Assembly: GCA_023667395.1 (NCBI GenBank)
Contig: JAMPAC010000021.1
Coordinates: 3,719 to 46,125 of the forward strand
Reading direction: 5' to 3'
DNA: 42,407 bases
Source: Blautia sp.
Lineage (GTDB): Bacteria > Bacillota > Clostridia > Lachnospirales > Lachnospiraceae
In this document: in pieces, positions 1 to 8,768 of the stretch
Layout of the letters: each line of letters opens with the position of its first letter
Position numbering within the stretch: the stretch's first letter is position 1
Notes under the pieces: model-generated
What the model was told of the DNA's origin: nothing
Databases searched by the model: none
What the model saw: only the letters and a program-made list of their open reading frames with translations
Made by a program: the position numbers and the translations under genes

Positions 1-5
1 ACCAT
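1..5 (-). CDS. Start of a gene leaving the window, probably flagellin
   Basis: Only the ATG and the first two bases of codon 2 (GT, so valine) are inside the window. A strong ribosome-binding site (AAGGAGG) lies 7 bases upstream of the ATG. A sigma-28 type promoter and a leader with GGA hairpins precede it, and the upstream genes are flaG, fliD, fliS and a FliT-like chaperone. Many Lachnospiraceae flagellins begin Met-Val, and in Bacillus the hag gene follows fliW-csrA, so flagellin is the best guess. The identity is inferred from context; no protein sequence is visible. Confidence 0.55.
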
Positions 6-194
6 AATATATTCCTCCTTGAAATTAGATACCGCTTCCCTGCGGCATATTATTTTTGCTTGCCGTTCTGTCGATTCGCACGTATCGCCGTCCCGGCAAA
101 TGTTACTGTAACCTTTCCCTGATTGTGCGGATCAGCTTCCGGCTACGGTTAGGTAAGCTCCTGACGTCCTGTTCATTTGCTTTACTTGTAAAGT
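6..194 (-). promoter_or_regulatory. Flagellin-type mRNA leader with candidate CsrA sites
   Basis: About 180 nt of leader lie between the sigma-28 promoter and the ATG at 5. In the minus-strand RNA, 87-97 folds as GCCG-GGA-CGGC with GGA as the whole loop. At 32-45, CCGC and GCGG pair and present AGGGAA in the loop. The Shine-Dalgarno itself contains GGA. In Bacillus subtilis CsrA represses hag by binding one GGA hairpin and one GGA overlapping the Shine-Dalgarno, relieved by FliW. The same layout here, with csrA and fliW in the same cluster, suggests the same control. Further unpaired GGA motifs occur upstream. Confidence 0.6.
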
Positions 195-221
195 ATATCG
201 GAAGATTCCGGGAAAAGTTTA
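195..221 (-). promoter_or_regulatory. Sigma-28 promoter of the left-edge (flagellin?) gene
   Basis: Minus-strand sequence reads TAAA, 15-nt spacer, TCCGATAT, very close to the sigma-D/sigma-28 consensus TAAA-N15-GCCGATAT. It lies just after the stop codon of the FliT-like gene, with no clear terminator between. Confidence 0.75.
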
Positions 222-238
222 GAGCCAATTTAAAATTT

Positions 239-712
239 TTATTGCTTACTGTCCATAAACTGTGATGTCGGCATGTTAATGCCGCTCATCCGCTTGTAGT
301 AATCATACATAGCCCTGGAATTCTTCCTGTCCTGGCGAAGATTGTTGTGCGCCTTGGCAAAATACTGCTCCACCAGCTTCTTATTGCGCTGCTCCTGAGC
401 CTGGATGGACACGCCCAGTTCCGTCACCTGACGTATCTTATCCTGCAATTCCCTGATCTGCAGCTGGTACTTCTCACGGTTGCCCTTTAATTCTTCCGCA
501 AGCCTGCCATAGACAGTTTCAAAACCTTCATCCAGCTTGCCCAGCCGTTCGATCAGGCGTCCCTTTTCCTCAATGGCGGCATCAAAGTCGTCAAGATTCG
601 CCGTCTCCTCCAGGAAACTCCGTTCCTGCTTCCTGTTATATTCCTGGATCTCATTCAGCACCTGCAGCTTTTTATCAAGGCTTTCGGATAAAATAGTCAG
701 TTGATTCTCCAT
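239..712 (-). CDS. FliT-like flagellar chaperone (putative)
   Basis: A 157-residue, highly charged and mostly helical protein with no membrane segment or signal peptide. It sits directly after fliS (stop and start overlap as TAATG), where many Firmicutes encode FliT or an equivalent small export chaperone. I do not recognise a diagnostic motif; the assignment rests on position, size and predicted long helices (heptad-like stretches in residues 5-120). If it is FliT-like it would bind FliD or another secreted late substrate in the cytoplasm. The start has a GAAGGG ribosome-binding site inside the end of fliS. It could instead be a lineage-specific flagellar protein. Confidence 0.5.
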   Translation of the reverse strand: MENQLTILSESLDKKLQVLNEIQEYNRKQERSFLEETANLDDFDAAIEEKGRLIERLGKLDEGFETVYGRLAEELKGNREKYQLQIRELQDKIRQVTELGVSIQAQEQRNKKLVEQYFAKAHNNLRQDRKNSRAMYDYYKRMSGINMPTSQFMDSKQ

Positions 713-1098
713 TAAGCATTTCCCTTCTCGCGATTAATGCGCATGACTTCCTTCCAGGTATCCCTGACGGATCTCAAATGCCCAAGACATTCTTCCAGTA
801 TTTCCTTATCTTTCTTCAGGTTCGCCTGTACAAGGCGGCTTTCCAGATAAACATAAATGTTGTCAAAATCCTTTGCCACCGGATATTTCATATCCAGAGT
901 CTGCCTGAGATAGTCTATTATCTTCTGTGTCTTCACAATATTAACGTGCGCCTTTTGGATATCCTTTTCCTCAATAGCCGTCACCGCAATATTGCAGAAC
1001 TTGATCGCGCCTTCATACAGCATCAGCGTCAGTTCCGCAGGGCTTGCCGTCAGTATCTTGCTGTTATTGTACTGAGCATACGCATTAGGTAATGCCAT
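712..1098 (-). CDS. fliS: FliS, flagellin export chaperone
   Basis: The 128-residue length is typical of FliS. The N-terminus has the family pattern (ALPNAYAQYNNSKILTASPAEL, here residues 2-23) with the YxxN/SPxELxLMLYEGAI core, followed by a four-helix bundle. FliS keeps flagellin unfolded in the cytoplasm and delivers it to the export gate; in Bacillus it also binds FliW partners indirectly through flagellin. It starts 1 nt after the fliD stop with GGGAGG upstream, so it is translationally coupled to fliD, and it overlaps the next gene by 1 nt. Confidence 0.93.
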   Translation of the reverse strand: MALPNAYAQYNNSKILTASPAELTLMLYEGAIKFCNIAVTAIEEKDIQKAHVNIVKTQKIIDYLRQTLDMKYPVAKDFDNIYVYLESRLVQANLKKDKEILEECLGHLRSVRDTWKEVMRINREKGNA

Positions 1099-1099
1099 A

Positions 1100-3187
1100 T
1101 CATGAACCTCCCAGCAGTGCCGTCACGGCACTTGAATTCTGCTGCATCTTCGCCATCGCAGACTCCATGGCTGCAAATTTGCTGTACCACTTATCCTCAT
1201 AATCATTCAGCTTCGCTTCCAGATCCTTGATCTTGGAAGTGTAGTCGTCATAATCGGACTTCATCTTCTTGTCGTCATAGAAACTTCCGAATGAACGGTA
1301 GCCGTCCACCGACTTGGACAGATCCGACATCTTGGAATACAGATTCTGCGAAAGCTTCGTGAAGAAGCTGATCACGGTGTCAGGGTCGCTGGCGATCATG
1401 CCTTTCAGCTTATCCGCATTTCCTGAAGTATTCACATCATCGGGGTCGCCGTCGATATGATACGCGTTCTTCTCATTATCAGCAGCCGTAAAATAGCTTA
1501 ACGTATCAATACCGAAATCAAACAGGTACATCGTCTTGCCGTTCACTTCGATTCCGGCAGACATTACGCTCTTCATTGCTGAACTGACAGAGGAAAGATT
1601 CTCATCACGGCGGAGCAGGGCGTCCTTGATCTTCTTCTCATATTTCTCGATATCTGCGTCGGACATCGCCTCCCGCTCTTCATCAGACAGAGGCTCATAT
1701 CCTTTCGCTGACTCCGCATTGTAGAGTTTATCCATCTCATTGATGATGGAATTGTACTCTTTCAGGAAGTTCTTCACCATGTCATAGATGCCGTCCACAT
1801 CCTGCTCGGTGGTGACAGTGATCTGCTCTCCCTTTGTCTCATTGAGGGCGGTAAAGGTCAGGCCGTTGATCTCAAAGGTGTTGGTGCTGTTCTCATATAT
1901 CGCGCCGTTCAGGTAGATCCTTGCGTCCTGTCCGGATACCTTGGTTGCGCCGGTTGCCGTCTTATCAGTAGGATCATATGCTTCCCAGACCTGCTTTGCC
2001 ATATTCGCCTTGTCAACGTAACGCTTCGTCACTTCATTGGTCAGCGCTGCCGTTTCCGTTCCGGCGTCCACATCCACATAAGTCTTAATATCGGCGATAT
2101 CCGCATTCAGCTTAGTGATAGTATCATTATAGGAAGCCAGGTTCTTGACAGCTCCCTGCTCTTCCGTGAGGGTCTTCATCTTTTCCAGTTCCTTATCAAG
2201 CTTATCCTGGATTGTCTTCTTCTCTTCATCGGTAGAGGCAGCCGCCAGATCCTTATTCCACTGAGTGATATTGTCGTTTGCCTTCTTGATGTCGTCGTCA
2301 TAAGCCTCTGCATTCGCACGCAGGCCGGTATACTTATCCGTAATGGCCTTGGCTGCATCTTTCGCAGACTCCAGTTCCTTGGATTTGTCCTCATAAGATT
2401 TCAGGTAAGCGTCTCTTCTGGATGCTATATCCGCATTGATCAGTTTACTCATGTTTGCGGCGGTCGCAGTAGCATCCGCCCCCACATACTTCGCATACTC
2501 TTCATATTCCTTACGGGTAGCGTCATCATCATTCAGGTTCACCTGAAGCTTCATGGCAGCCAGGGCGCTCTGTCCCTGCGCATCCACAGCGGTGACGCTG
2601 AAATCGTTGGCTGCGCCGGATTCCTTTGAACTGATGGAGAATCTCTTCCACTTAGCGTCAAAGCTGGCGTTCAGCCCTGCGCTCTTAAGCTGTGACAGCA
2701 CATCCGAGATTTTGGTATCCTCGGTGACCTTGATGTCCACGGAACCGCTTGCTGTCTTTACATTGATGGAGCCGCCATCACCGGTAAAGCCCAGTTCTTT
2801 CAGCGTAGTCATGGCCGTGATCTCGCCGTCGCCCTCCGCCCTCTCTACCACGCCGCCGGTCATGTATCCGGTCTTAGCCAGTTTCTCTATCTCCAGGGAC
2901 TGCACGCCGTTCACTGCGTTCTCGCCTGTGATCACGCTTACCGCATTGGAATTAGACACCTTGGTGGTTTTCTTGGTATAAGCGGTACTGAAACGCATGC
3001 TGCTCAGGTACTTGGACTGCAGATTCTTCAACTTGGTGTTCAGTTCTTTCCACGCATCCTGCTTCCAACTCAGCTTTGTCTGGGCTTTCTTCGCAGTCGT
3101 TACCTTTGTGCTCTTTGCCTCTACCAACTGTTGAATGATACTCTCCGTATCCATTCCGGACATCAGTCCGCTCAGTCTCATTGCCAT
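1100..3187 (-). CDS. fliD: FliD, flagellar hook-associated protein 2 (filament cap)
   Basis: A 695-residue FliD. The N-terminus (RLSGLMSGMDTESIIQQLVEA) and the C-terminal helical region with DLEAKLNDYEDKWYSKFAAME match the conserved D0/D1 parts. FliD forms the cap that polymerises flagellin at the filament tip. It is much longer than the roughly 450-500 residues of Escherichia or Bacillus FliD: residues about 229-375 are an Ala/Lys/Asp/Glu-rich coiled-coil segment inserted in the surface-exposed middle. The start has AAGGAGG nine bases upstream. It lies 14 nt after flaG and just before fliS in the flaG-fliD-fliS-fliT transcript. Confidence 0.93.
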   Translation of the reverse strand: MAMRLSGLMSGMDTESIIQQLVEAKSTKVTTAKKAQTKLSWKQDAWKELNTKLKNLQSKYLSSMRFSTAYTKKTTKVSNSNAVSVITGENAVNGVQSLEIEKLAKTGYMTGGVVERAEGDGEITAMTTLKELGFTGDGGSINVKTASGSVDIKVTEDTKISDVLSQLKSAGLNASFDAKWKRFSISSKESGAANDFSVTAVDAQGQSALAAMKLQVNLNDDDATRKEYEEYAKYVGADATATAANMSKLINADIASRRDAYLKSYEDKSKELESAKDAAKAITDKYTGLRANAEAYDDDIKKANDNITQWNKDLAAASTDEEKKTIQDKLDKELEKMKTLTEEQGAVKNLASYNDTITKLNADIADIKTYVDVDAGTETAALTNEVTKRYVDKANMAKQVWEAYDPTDKTATGATKVSGQDARIYLNGAIYENSTNTFEINGLTFTALNETKGEQITVTTEQDVDGIYDMVKNFLKEYNSIINEMDKLYNAESAKGYEPLSDEEREAMSDADIEKYEKKIKDALLRRDENLSSVSSAMKSVMSAGIEVNGKTMYLFDFGIDTLSYFTAADNEKNAYHIDGDPDDVNTSGNADKLKGMIASDPDTVISFFTKLSQNLYSKMSDLSKSVDGYRSFGSFYDDKKMKSDYDDYTSKIKDLEAKLNDYEDKWYSKFAAMESAMAKMQQNSSAVTALLGGS

Positions 3188-3201
3188 CTTTCACAACCTC
3201 C

Positions 3202-3636
3202 TTAAAGTCTTTCATCCACTAAGATTCCTGCCAATTCCCATACCTTGGCGATCATATCCAAAGTCTTCTCCGGCGGAAGTTCCCTGATGACCTCTTTCGT
3301 GCCCCTATCCACGATCTTGATTGTGACACGATTGGTTTTCTCATGGATACCAAATACCGCCTCTGAATTAGGCATACTCTTATTTAATTTTTCCACTGCC
3401 TTACGGATCTGCTCATTGGTCGCCTGCTGATCCCTCGCCGGCTGGTCGCCGTTGTTCGACTGTCCTTTCTCCTGCGCGTTCTCCACAACGCTGGTGGTCC
3501 TGTCTACTGTCTCCACAGGCGCCGCACTGCTGACCGCACTCTCCGGTTTCTCCGTCTGTGCGGGAGCTATGGGCTTTTGTACTACACTTCCCTGTGCCTG
3601 TACAGTCATGATGCTTGAAACTGCTTCAATTGCCAT
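3202..3636 (-). CDS. flaG: FlaG family protein
   Basis: 144 residues. The first 75 are Ala/Ser/Thr/Gln/Pro-rich and probably disordered; residues about 78-144 match FlaG, with an N-K-S-M helix start, a V-x-I-x-D-x-x-T-K-E-V-I-R-E-L-P-P-E strand and loop, and a C-terminal helix. FlaG proteins influence filament length and are usually encoded just before fliD, as here. The start has GGAGG nine to ten bases upstream. It is the first gene after a sigma-28 type promoter, so it should be expressed late, after hook completion. Confidence 0.9.
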   Translation of the reverse strand: MAIEAVSSIMTVQAQGSVVQKPIAPAQTEKPESAVSSAAPVETVDRTTSVVENAQEKGQSNNGDQPARDQQATNEQIRKAVEKLNKSMPNSEAVFGIHEKTNRVTIKIVDRGTKEVIRELPPEKTLDMIAKVWELAGILVDERL

Positions 3637-3699
3637 TTCCCTTCACCTCCATGTGATTGTGTTTATTGATATTCATATTTGGATATACACCTAAAATAT

Positions 3700-3727
3700 T
3701 TATCGGACAGAAAACCCTGAAAGTTTA
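3700..3727 (-). promoter_or_regulatory. Sigma-28 promoter of flaG-fliD-fliS
   Basis: Minus strand reads TAAA, 16-nt spacer, TCCGATAA. The spacer is 1 nt longer than in the other two sigma-28 promoters of the window, but both boxes match. It lies in the 103-nt gap between csrA and flaG. Confidence 0.65.
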
Positions 3728-3739
3728 CAGAAATACACC

Positions 3740-3958
3740 CTACCCCAACAAATTTTTTAACGCTTCCATACCCTCCGCGTTGAAAGCCTCGCTGTTCGCT
3801 TCCTGGATCTGGAGATATACTTCTTTCCGATATACCGGCACCTCTTTGGGTGCATTGATGCCAATCTTCACCTGATCGCCCTTGACTTCCAGGATGGTGA
3901 TCTCAATATTATTGTTGATAACAATGGCCTCATTTTTCTTACGGGACAAAGCCAGCAT
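3740..3958 (-). CDS. csrA: CsrA, carbon storage regulator / translational repressor
   Basis: 72 residues, canonical CsrA: MLALSRKKNEAIVI at the N-terminus, the core EITILEVKGDQVKIGI, then NAPKEVPVYRKEVY with the RNA-binding arginine. I chose the ATG at 3958; an upstream extension in frame is not conserved. CsrA dimers bind GGA motifs in mRNA leaders and block ribosome access. It begins 1 nt after the fliW stop, so the two are coupled, with AAAGGCGG upstream. Its likely target is the GGA-rich leader at 6-194. The C-terminal tail (about residues 55-72) is helical and longer than the Escherichia coli protein, as in Bacillus-type CsrA that binds FliW. Confidence 0.95.
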   Translation of the reverse strand: MLALSRKKNEAIVINNNIEITILEVKGDQVKIGINAPKEVPVYRKEVYLQIQEANSEAFNAEGMEALKNLLG

Positions 3959-3959
3959 C

Positions 3960-4418
3960 TTACACACCCGCCTTTCCGCTCTGTAGAATCTCATAAATCG
4001 GGAACTTTACAGGAAAATCACTGTTGTCAATGATCATCTGGCAGGCTTTGTGCGTCCCCACATTGATCACAAAAGGACCCCTGAGATTCACGGTCATTTT
4101 CGTCAGGTCACTGGGTATGGACACCGTCACAAGAACCAGCAGATCATCTTCCATTATATTACCCACATGAGCCAGCTGTTCATCATCCACTTCCGGATCA
4201 TAGTCCGGCTTCACAAGCAGCGGATCCATGACAGGCATGGCGAAACCCGCTTCGTCCAGGGACTGCAGATAACGAATACCCGCCCCCTGCCCAACCTCTT
4301 CATCATGGATCAGGGCAAACTTCTTCATATCCGGAAAGCCGATAATGCCATTTTCAAAAGTAATGATCTTATCATCCGCGATCTCAATTTCTCCAAATAA
4401 TCTTGTGTCGATCCTCAT
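3960..4418 (-). CDS. fliW: FliW, flagellar assembly factor and CsrA antagonist
   Basis: 152 residues from the ATG at 4418 (MRIDTRLFGEIEI); an ATG four codons upstream (4430) is possible but has no spaced ribosome-binding site, while AGAGGG precedes the chosen one. Family features are FENGIIGFPDMKKFALI near residue 25 and PIYEIL at the C-terminus. FliW binds both flagellin and CsrA; when flagellin is secreted, free FliW releases CsrA repression of flagellin translation. It is coupled to csrA downstream and follows flgL. Confidence 0.93.
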   Translation of the reverse strand: MRIDTRLFGEIEIADDKIITFENGIIGFPDMKKFALIHDEEVGQGAGIRYLQSLDEAGFAMPVMDPLLVKPDYDPEVDDEQLAHVGNIMEDDLLVLVTVSIPSDLTKMTVNLRGPFVINVGTHKACQMIIDNSDFPVKFPIYEILQSGKAGV

Positions 4419-4457
4419 AGTCCCTCTCATTCCGCCGCGCCTGCGGCCTCTTCTTCA

Positions 4458-6023
4458 TTAAATAAAGTTCAGCAATGTCGTCTGCATCACCTTTCCGGTA
4501 GCCATCAGCGCCGCCTCGTACGTCAGTTCCGCGCTGTTCAGGTTGATCGCCACCTCTGTGATATCAACATCCTCATTTTCACTCTTCAGGGTCTCGAAAG
4601 TCGTCTTCTGGTTCTGCATACGGTTCTTGATCAGGGAAAGCTTGCTGCTCCGCGTACCGCAGTTGGTGACGCACAGGTTTGCATCGTCCAGATATTTCTG
4701 GAAAGTGGTGATCCCTCTTTCAAACAGACTCTGCTCTTTCTGCTTCGCATACGTCAACGCCTTATTCACCGCATCCAGCTGATCCTGGATGGTCTTCAGT
4801 TTATCGGCGTCCCCTTCATTCTCTTTCTTTAATTTATCCAGTGTAGCGGCAATCGCTTCCAGATCCAGCACATCCTGCATGGCATTGACGATATCGGTCG
4901 TCTCCCTGCCGATGCCGGGCTGGAAACATTCATCCGCCGTGGAATTGACGCGGATCCTCTGATTGAATCCCACATCATACTCTATTTCCTGATGGGCTAC
5001 ATGGCCTTCCAGATATTCAGCATTATAATCGATCTTCTTTCCCTCGGCATCCGTGGTGGTACACGCAAAATAGTGCTGGGGGCGGAGATCCCCTTCATTC
5101 CAATGGCTCTTTTCGTATGTGACCCTGATCTCACTCTCATTCCTGACGGTCGTCTCTTCTTTGTCTTTCACCGCCATCAGCGTCTTGTAGCTTTCCTTCC
5201 CTAACAGGATCTCGCCTGTCTCCGGCACAAAGATCACGGCATTATCATTGGCAGCCGCCTCCTTATAAGGATCCGTTGCGCCGTGGATGCTCAGCGTGTC
5301 TGTCACAGCCATGGTCCTGAGCGGGGCGTCAACCGGATCGGAAGGATCGAGATACTGGATCATGGGCGTCGTGCCATCGGCATCACAGTCATTATAGGCC
5401 AGCCTGATACGATATACATCCGTAGCGGTGATCTGGTCTTCCTTGATCGCGCTCATGGTCGTGTCGTCAAAATTAGACGAATTGAGATCCAGCAGCTTCC
5501 CCGTATCCACATAGCTTATGCTGTCAATAGCTCCCGTGCCCAGCTGCTCCTTGATGGAGTATTTTAACGTTGTCTCTTTCAGGAAGCTTAAGGAAGTATC
5601 AGTGCGGAAACCGGTAAACACATACCGGCCTGCATAGTCCGCGTCACCGGTACTGTATATTTCCTCCCCCAACGCTTTCAGTTCCTCCAGGATGATCTGT
5701 CTGTCCTCAGTCTTCAGGTCCCCATTGGCGCCCTTTGTACAGCGTTTGATCATATTGTCCAGGATCTGGGACAGGTTCTCCAGGGATTCCTCCGTGACCT
5801 TGAGCCAGCTTTCCGCATCAGGGATATTCTTGGTATAATACTGCGTGACCTCCGTCACATTGCTCCTCAGGCGCAGCGCCCTGATCGCCACCACCGGATC
5901 GTCGGAAGGCCTGTTGATCTTCTTCTGAGTGGACATCTGCGTACTCAGCTGATCCTGATATATCTTGTTGGTATTGATATTGGACAGGTTGTTGCGCTGC
6001 ATGATCTTATTTGTAATTCTCAT
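4458..6023 (-). CDS. flgL: FlgL, hook-associated protein 3
   Basis: 521 residues. The N-terminus (MRITNKIMQRNNLSNINTNK, then QLSTQMSTQKKINRPSDDPV) and the C-terminal segment (ITEVAINLNSAELTYEAALMATGKVMQTTLLNFI, residues about 488-521) are the flagellin-like D0/D1 helices of FlgL. It forms the second junction ring between hook and filament, above FlgK. It is longer than the roughly 300 residues of common FlgL proteins because of an enlarged, probably surface-exposed middle (residues about 140-400). The start has GGAGG with 7 nt spacing and lies 20 nt after the shorter-gap flgK. Confidence 0.92.
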   Translation of the reverse strand: MRITNKIMQRNNLSNINTNKIYQDQLSTQMSTQKKINRPSDDPVVAIRALRLRSNVTEVTQYYTKNIPDAESWLKVTEESLENLSQILDNMIKRCTKGANGDLKTEDRQIILEELKALGEEIYSTGDADYAGRYVFTGFRTDTSLSFLKETTLKYSIKEQLGTGAIDSISYVDTGKLLDLNSSNFDDTTMSAIKEDQITATDVYRIRLAYNDCDADGTTPMIQYLDPSDPVDAPLRTMAVTDTLSIHGATDPYKEAAANDNAVIFVPETGEILLGKESYKTLMAVKDKEETTVRNESEIRVTYEKSHWNEGDLRPQHYFACTTTDAEGKKIDYNAEYLEGHVAHQEIEYDVGFNQRIRVNSTADECFQPGIGRETTDIVNAMQDVLDLEAIAATLDKLKKENEGDADKLKTIQDQLDAVNKALTYAKQKEQSLFERGITTFQKYLDDANLCVTNCGTRSSKLSLIKNRMQNQKTTFETLKSENEDVDITEVAINLNSAELTYEAALMATGKVMQTTLLNFI

Positions 6024-6043
6024 ATGATTGCCTCCACCAAAAA

Positions 6044-8644
6044 TTAAACGCCGGTTTCCAGGATCAGTCTGTCATAGATCTCCGTCAGGGTCTGTATCAT
6101 CTTGGATGCCAGATTATATCCCATCTGATATTTTACCAGATTTACCGCTTCCTCATCTTCATCCACACCGGAGATTGAGATCCGCTGATTGTCAATGGTA
6201 TTGGCAATATCCCGAAAACTCTGGCTGAACATATTGGCCCTGGACGCGTTCAACGCCACATCCGCCAGTATGCACTGCAGGAATTCCGATGCGGAACAGC
6301 CGCGGAACGTCATTTTATCCTTGTCGGTAGCCAGATCCCTTATGTCTTCCAACAGGTCGTTCTGCTCCACGCCGTCGCTGTCCTTATATCTGTTGGCAAG
6401 CCTTGTGGGATCGTTCTCCATGATAGTATTCACGCTGAAATTCATGGCCGTCACCCAGTAGTAGCTGTCATCATTCGCATTGACGGTAAATTTCACCGTC
6501 TTGAAAGCCTCCTTGAGGATATCCTCCGCATCCGTCAGACTTCCCTCTTTCTGTATCTCAGCCTTCCGCGCTTCCACCAGCTTATCTACCATATCCAGCG
6601 CGCTCACGGACACATCATGCTTCCTGGCAGTCTCCGCCTTTGCCTGTTCCAGGGCGGCTTTTCCCTCCGGCGTGCCGTTCAGGATCTCCTGCTTCGCATC
6701 CGCGATGGCCGCATCCCACTTACCCGCGTCCTTGAGATCCTGTTCCGCCTGGGCAAGGGCATCCGCCTTATACTTTGCCTGCACTTCGGCTGTGGCTTCG
6801 TTCTCGGCTGCTGTGGCTATATCCGCTTCTTCGGTGGCTGTAAGGGTGATCACTTTCCCGTTATGTCCGCCGTTTCTGAACTCATCTTCAATTTCTTCCC
6901 GGATCTTTTTCTCCGCAGCGGCTTTGGTCAATTTATTGTCTGGATCCGCCATAAGAGTCGACACCCTAGTGTTTATCTCGTTTTGGATCTCCGTTTTCGT
7001 CATTTCAACATTAATTTTCTCCTTGAGTTTTGCCTCTGTCTTTACAGCCTGCTTTGCATCCTTTGCAGCTTTCACCGCATCCTGAAAAGCCGTCGTCTGT
7101 ATATTTGCATCATAAATGGACTTCGCCGCCGTCTCCAGCACCATAAGCTCCGGCGCATTTTCATAAGCCTCCTGCAAAAGCTTATGCCCCTGCTGGAACA
7201 GGTCATACCTGGTTTCCTCCGGCAATTCATACTGCTCGCTCTCCGACGCATGGTCGCCGGTAAACATCATGGCTCCCTGCTGATCGTTGGAATCGACGCC
7301 GCTCATCAGGATATCATTAAACTTCTGGGAGAAAGTACGCACCCACTCGTTCATCTGCTTCATGTAATAAGGAATACCCTGATAGGAAATGCTTGCGCCG
7401 ATGGAAGCCACTTTTCCCACACGGTCATTGGTCAGCCTGGATGTGTTCTTTGTATTGTCTGACAGGACAAAAGTATAGGAATACTCCGGCTTCCCATCCG
7501 CGTCATAACTGATCTCGCAGCTCCAGGAATCATAGTAAAATTCCTGATTGCCCAGATCGATAATGCCGCCGGACTCTGACAGGTTACATTTATTCAGGTC
7601 CTGAAGATATGCCTGACCCACCTTGACAGTTACAATATCATGAACTTTGCCTTCTTTCGCAACAGTATCCGTCTTTGTGATCTGTCCGATGAAATTCTCC
7701 CCGTTGTTACCGTCCCTCATCTGGATCAGTCCCTGCAGTGCGCCTCCCATGGCCGCATTATACAGGCTGAACTTCTGTCCGGTCTCCCAATACACGTCGT
7801 ACAGGCCGTCCACGTCCGTCTGGTTGACTTTCTCATAAGTCTCCCTTGCCCTGCACTCCAGGCCATTGTATTCATTGCCGTCCACCAGCATCTGGCCTCC
7901 GGCGATCTTGACGATATAGCGGTTTGCCCCCGTCTCGCGATCCGGGTTGTTCAAATCCACGATAGGATACTCCGTGATCTTCACATCCACGATCTCGGAA
8001 AGCTGATCCACCAGAAGTTCCCGCTTATCCCGCAGTTCATTGGCGGTCACCCCGGTAAGTTCAATGGTGTTGATCTGCTTGTTCAGGGTAGCGATCTGTC
8101 CCGCGATGGAATTAATCTCATCCACCTTGAGTTTGATCTCCGAGTTGACGTCTTTCTGCACGTTTTCCAGATTGCCGGCAACGCCGTTAAAATACTCCGC
8201 CAACGCTCCCGCATAACCCACGAACTGCGTCTTTGTAGGGGCGTCATTGGGATTATCCAGCAGTGCCTGCATACCAGTGATCATCAGCTGGTCAAATACC
8301 GTCTTAAATCCGGCATTCTTGCCATTATCGTCAAAGTAAGTCTCAATCTGCTCCATATAGTACTCTTTCATACTATATTCGCCTACCTTGGCATTGTTGT
8401 TCCAGTATTTTGTATCATAGAAGCCGTCCCTGATACGCTCGATGGACAGGGTCTCCACTCCTGCACCGGCACAGCCGTAAGTCTGGAACACCCGGAGCGC
8501 GCTTGCGGCCGCCTGGTTTACTTCCTGTCTGCTGTAGCCCTTTGTCTGCACATTGGCGATATTATTATTCGTGGTATTCAACGCCGCATTGCTCGCCAAC
8601 AGACCCGTATACGCAATATTCAATCCAAAAAATTGTGAAGGCAT
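6044..8644 (-). CDS. flgK: FlgK-type hook-associated protein 1, long paralogue
   Basis: 866 residues. The N-terminus has the FlgK rod/hook signature (FGLNIAYTGLLASNAALNTTNNNIANVQTKGYSRQ, residues 6-40) and the C-terminus the conserved helix (SGVDEDEEAVNLVKYQMGYNLASKMIQTLTEIYDRLI). FlgK joins hook to filament. Typical FlgK is about 500-620 residues; here residues about 485-715 form an Ala/Lys/Glu/Asp-rich coiled-coil-like insertion. It is the second of two adjacent flgK-like genes; the other (8769-10604) has a more usual length. The start has GGGAGG eight bases upstream. The two genes may build a heteromeric junction or have specialised roles; this is not decidable here. Confidence 0.88.
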   Translation of the reverse strand: MPSQFFGLNIAYTGLLASNAALNTTNNNIANVQTKGYSRQEVNQAAASALRVFQTYGCAGAGVETLSIERIRDGFYDTKYWNNNAKVGEYSMKEYYMEQIETYFDDNGKNAGFKTVFDQLMITGMQALLDNPNDAPTKTQFVGYAGALAEYFNGVAGNLENVQKDVNSEIKLKVDEINSIAGQIATLNKQINTIELTGVTANELRDKRELLVDQLSEIVDVKITEYPIVDLNNPDRETGANRYIVKIAGGQMLVDGNEYNGLECRARETYEKVNQTDVDGLYDVYWETGQKFSLYNAAMGGALQGLIQMRDGNNGENFIGQITKTDTVAKEGKVHDIVTVKVGQAYLQDLNKCNLSESGGIIDLGNQEFYYDSWSCEISYDADGKPEYSYTFVLSDNTKNTSRLTNDRVGKVASIGASISYQGIPYYMKQMNEWVRTFSQKFNDILMSGVDSNDQQGAMMFTGDHASESEQYELPEETRYDLFQQGHKLLQEAYENAPELMVLETAAKSIYDANIQTTAFQDAVKAAKDAKQAVKTEAKLKEKINVEMTKTEIQNEINTRVSTLMADPDNKLTKAAAEKKIREEIEDEFRNGGHNGKVITLTATEEADIATAAENEATAEVQAKYKADALAQAEQDLKDAGKWDAAIADAKQEILNGTPEGKAALEQAKAETARKHDVSVSALDMVDKLVEARKAEIQKEGSLTDAEDILKEAFKTVKFTVNANDDSYYWVTAMNFSVNTIMENDPTRLANRYKDSDGVEQNDLLEDIRDLATDKDKMTFRGCSASEFLQCILADVALNASRANMFSQSFRDIANTIDNQRISISGVDEDEEAVNLVKYQMGYNLASKMIQTLTEIYDRLILETGV

Positions 8645-8768
8645 CGTCTTTCCCTCCCAGTATCGTTTGACTTATGAAGAATGCCGCACTTGAGGCATTC
8701 TTCTGGGTGAGACTTAGAATTTCTTTGCGAAATGCCCTCTGGCATAAGCATTAGAAATTCTTCTCACC
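8645..8768 (-). other. Structured intergenic spacer between two flgK genes
   Basis: In the minus-strand transcript the first flgK stop codon is followed by a long imperfect hairpin (arms 8705-8726 and 8751-8769, GGGTGAGA...GAATTTCT pairing, with a nested ATGCC/GGCAT stem), then by a second stem (AGAATGCC/GGCATTCT, about 8678-8703). Neither is followed by a U run, so they are not classic terminators. They may stabilise or process the operon mRNA or adjust the ratio of the two FlgK proteins. The ribosome-binding site of the downstream gene lies outside the stems. Confidence 0.6.

Noticed and set aside
6480-8638. Long open frames on the plus strand over flgK
   Set aside because: They are shadows caused by codon bias of the long FlgK gene; no ribosome-binding sites and low-complexity translations.
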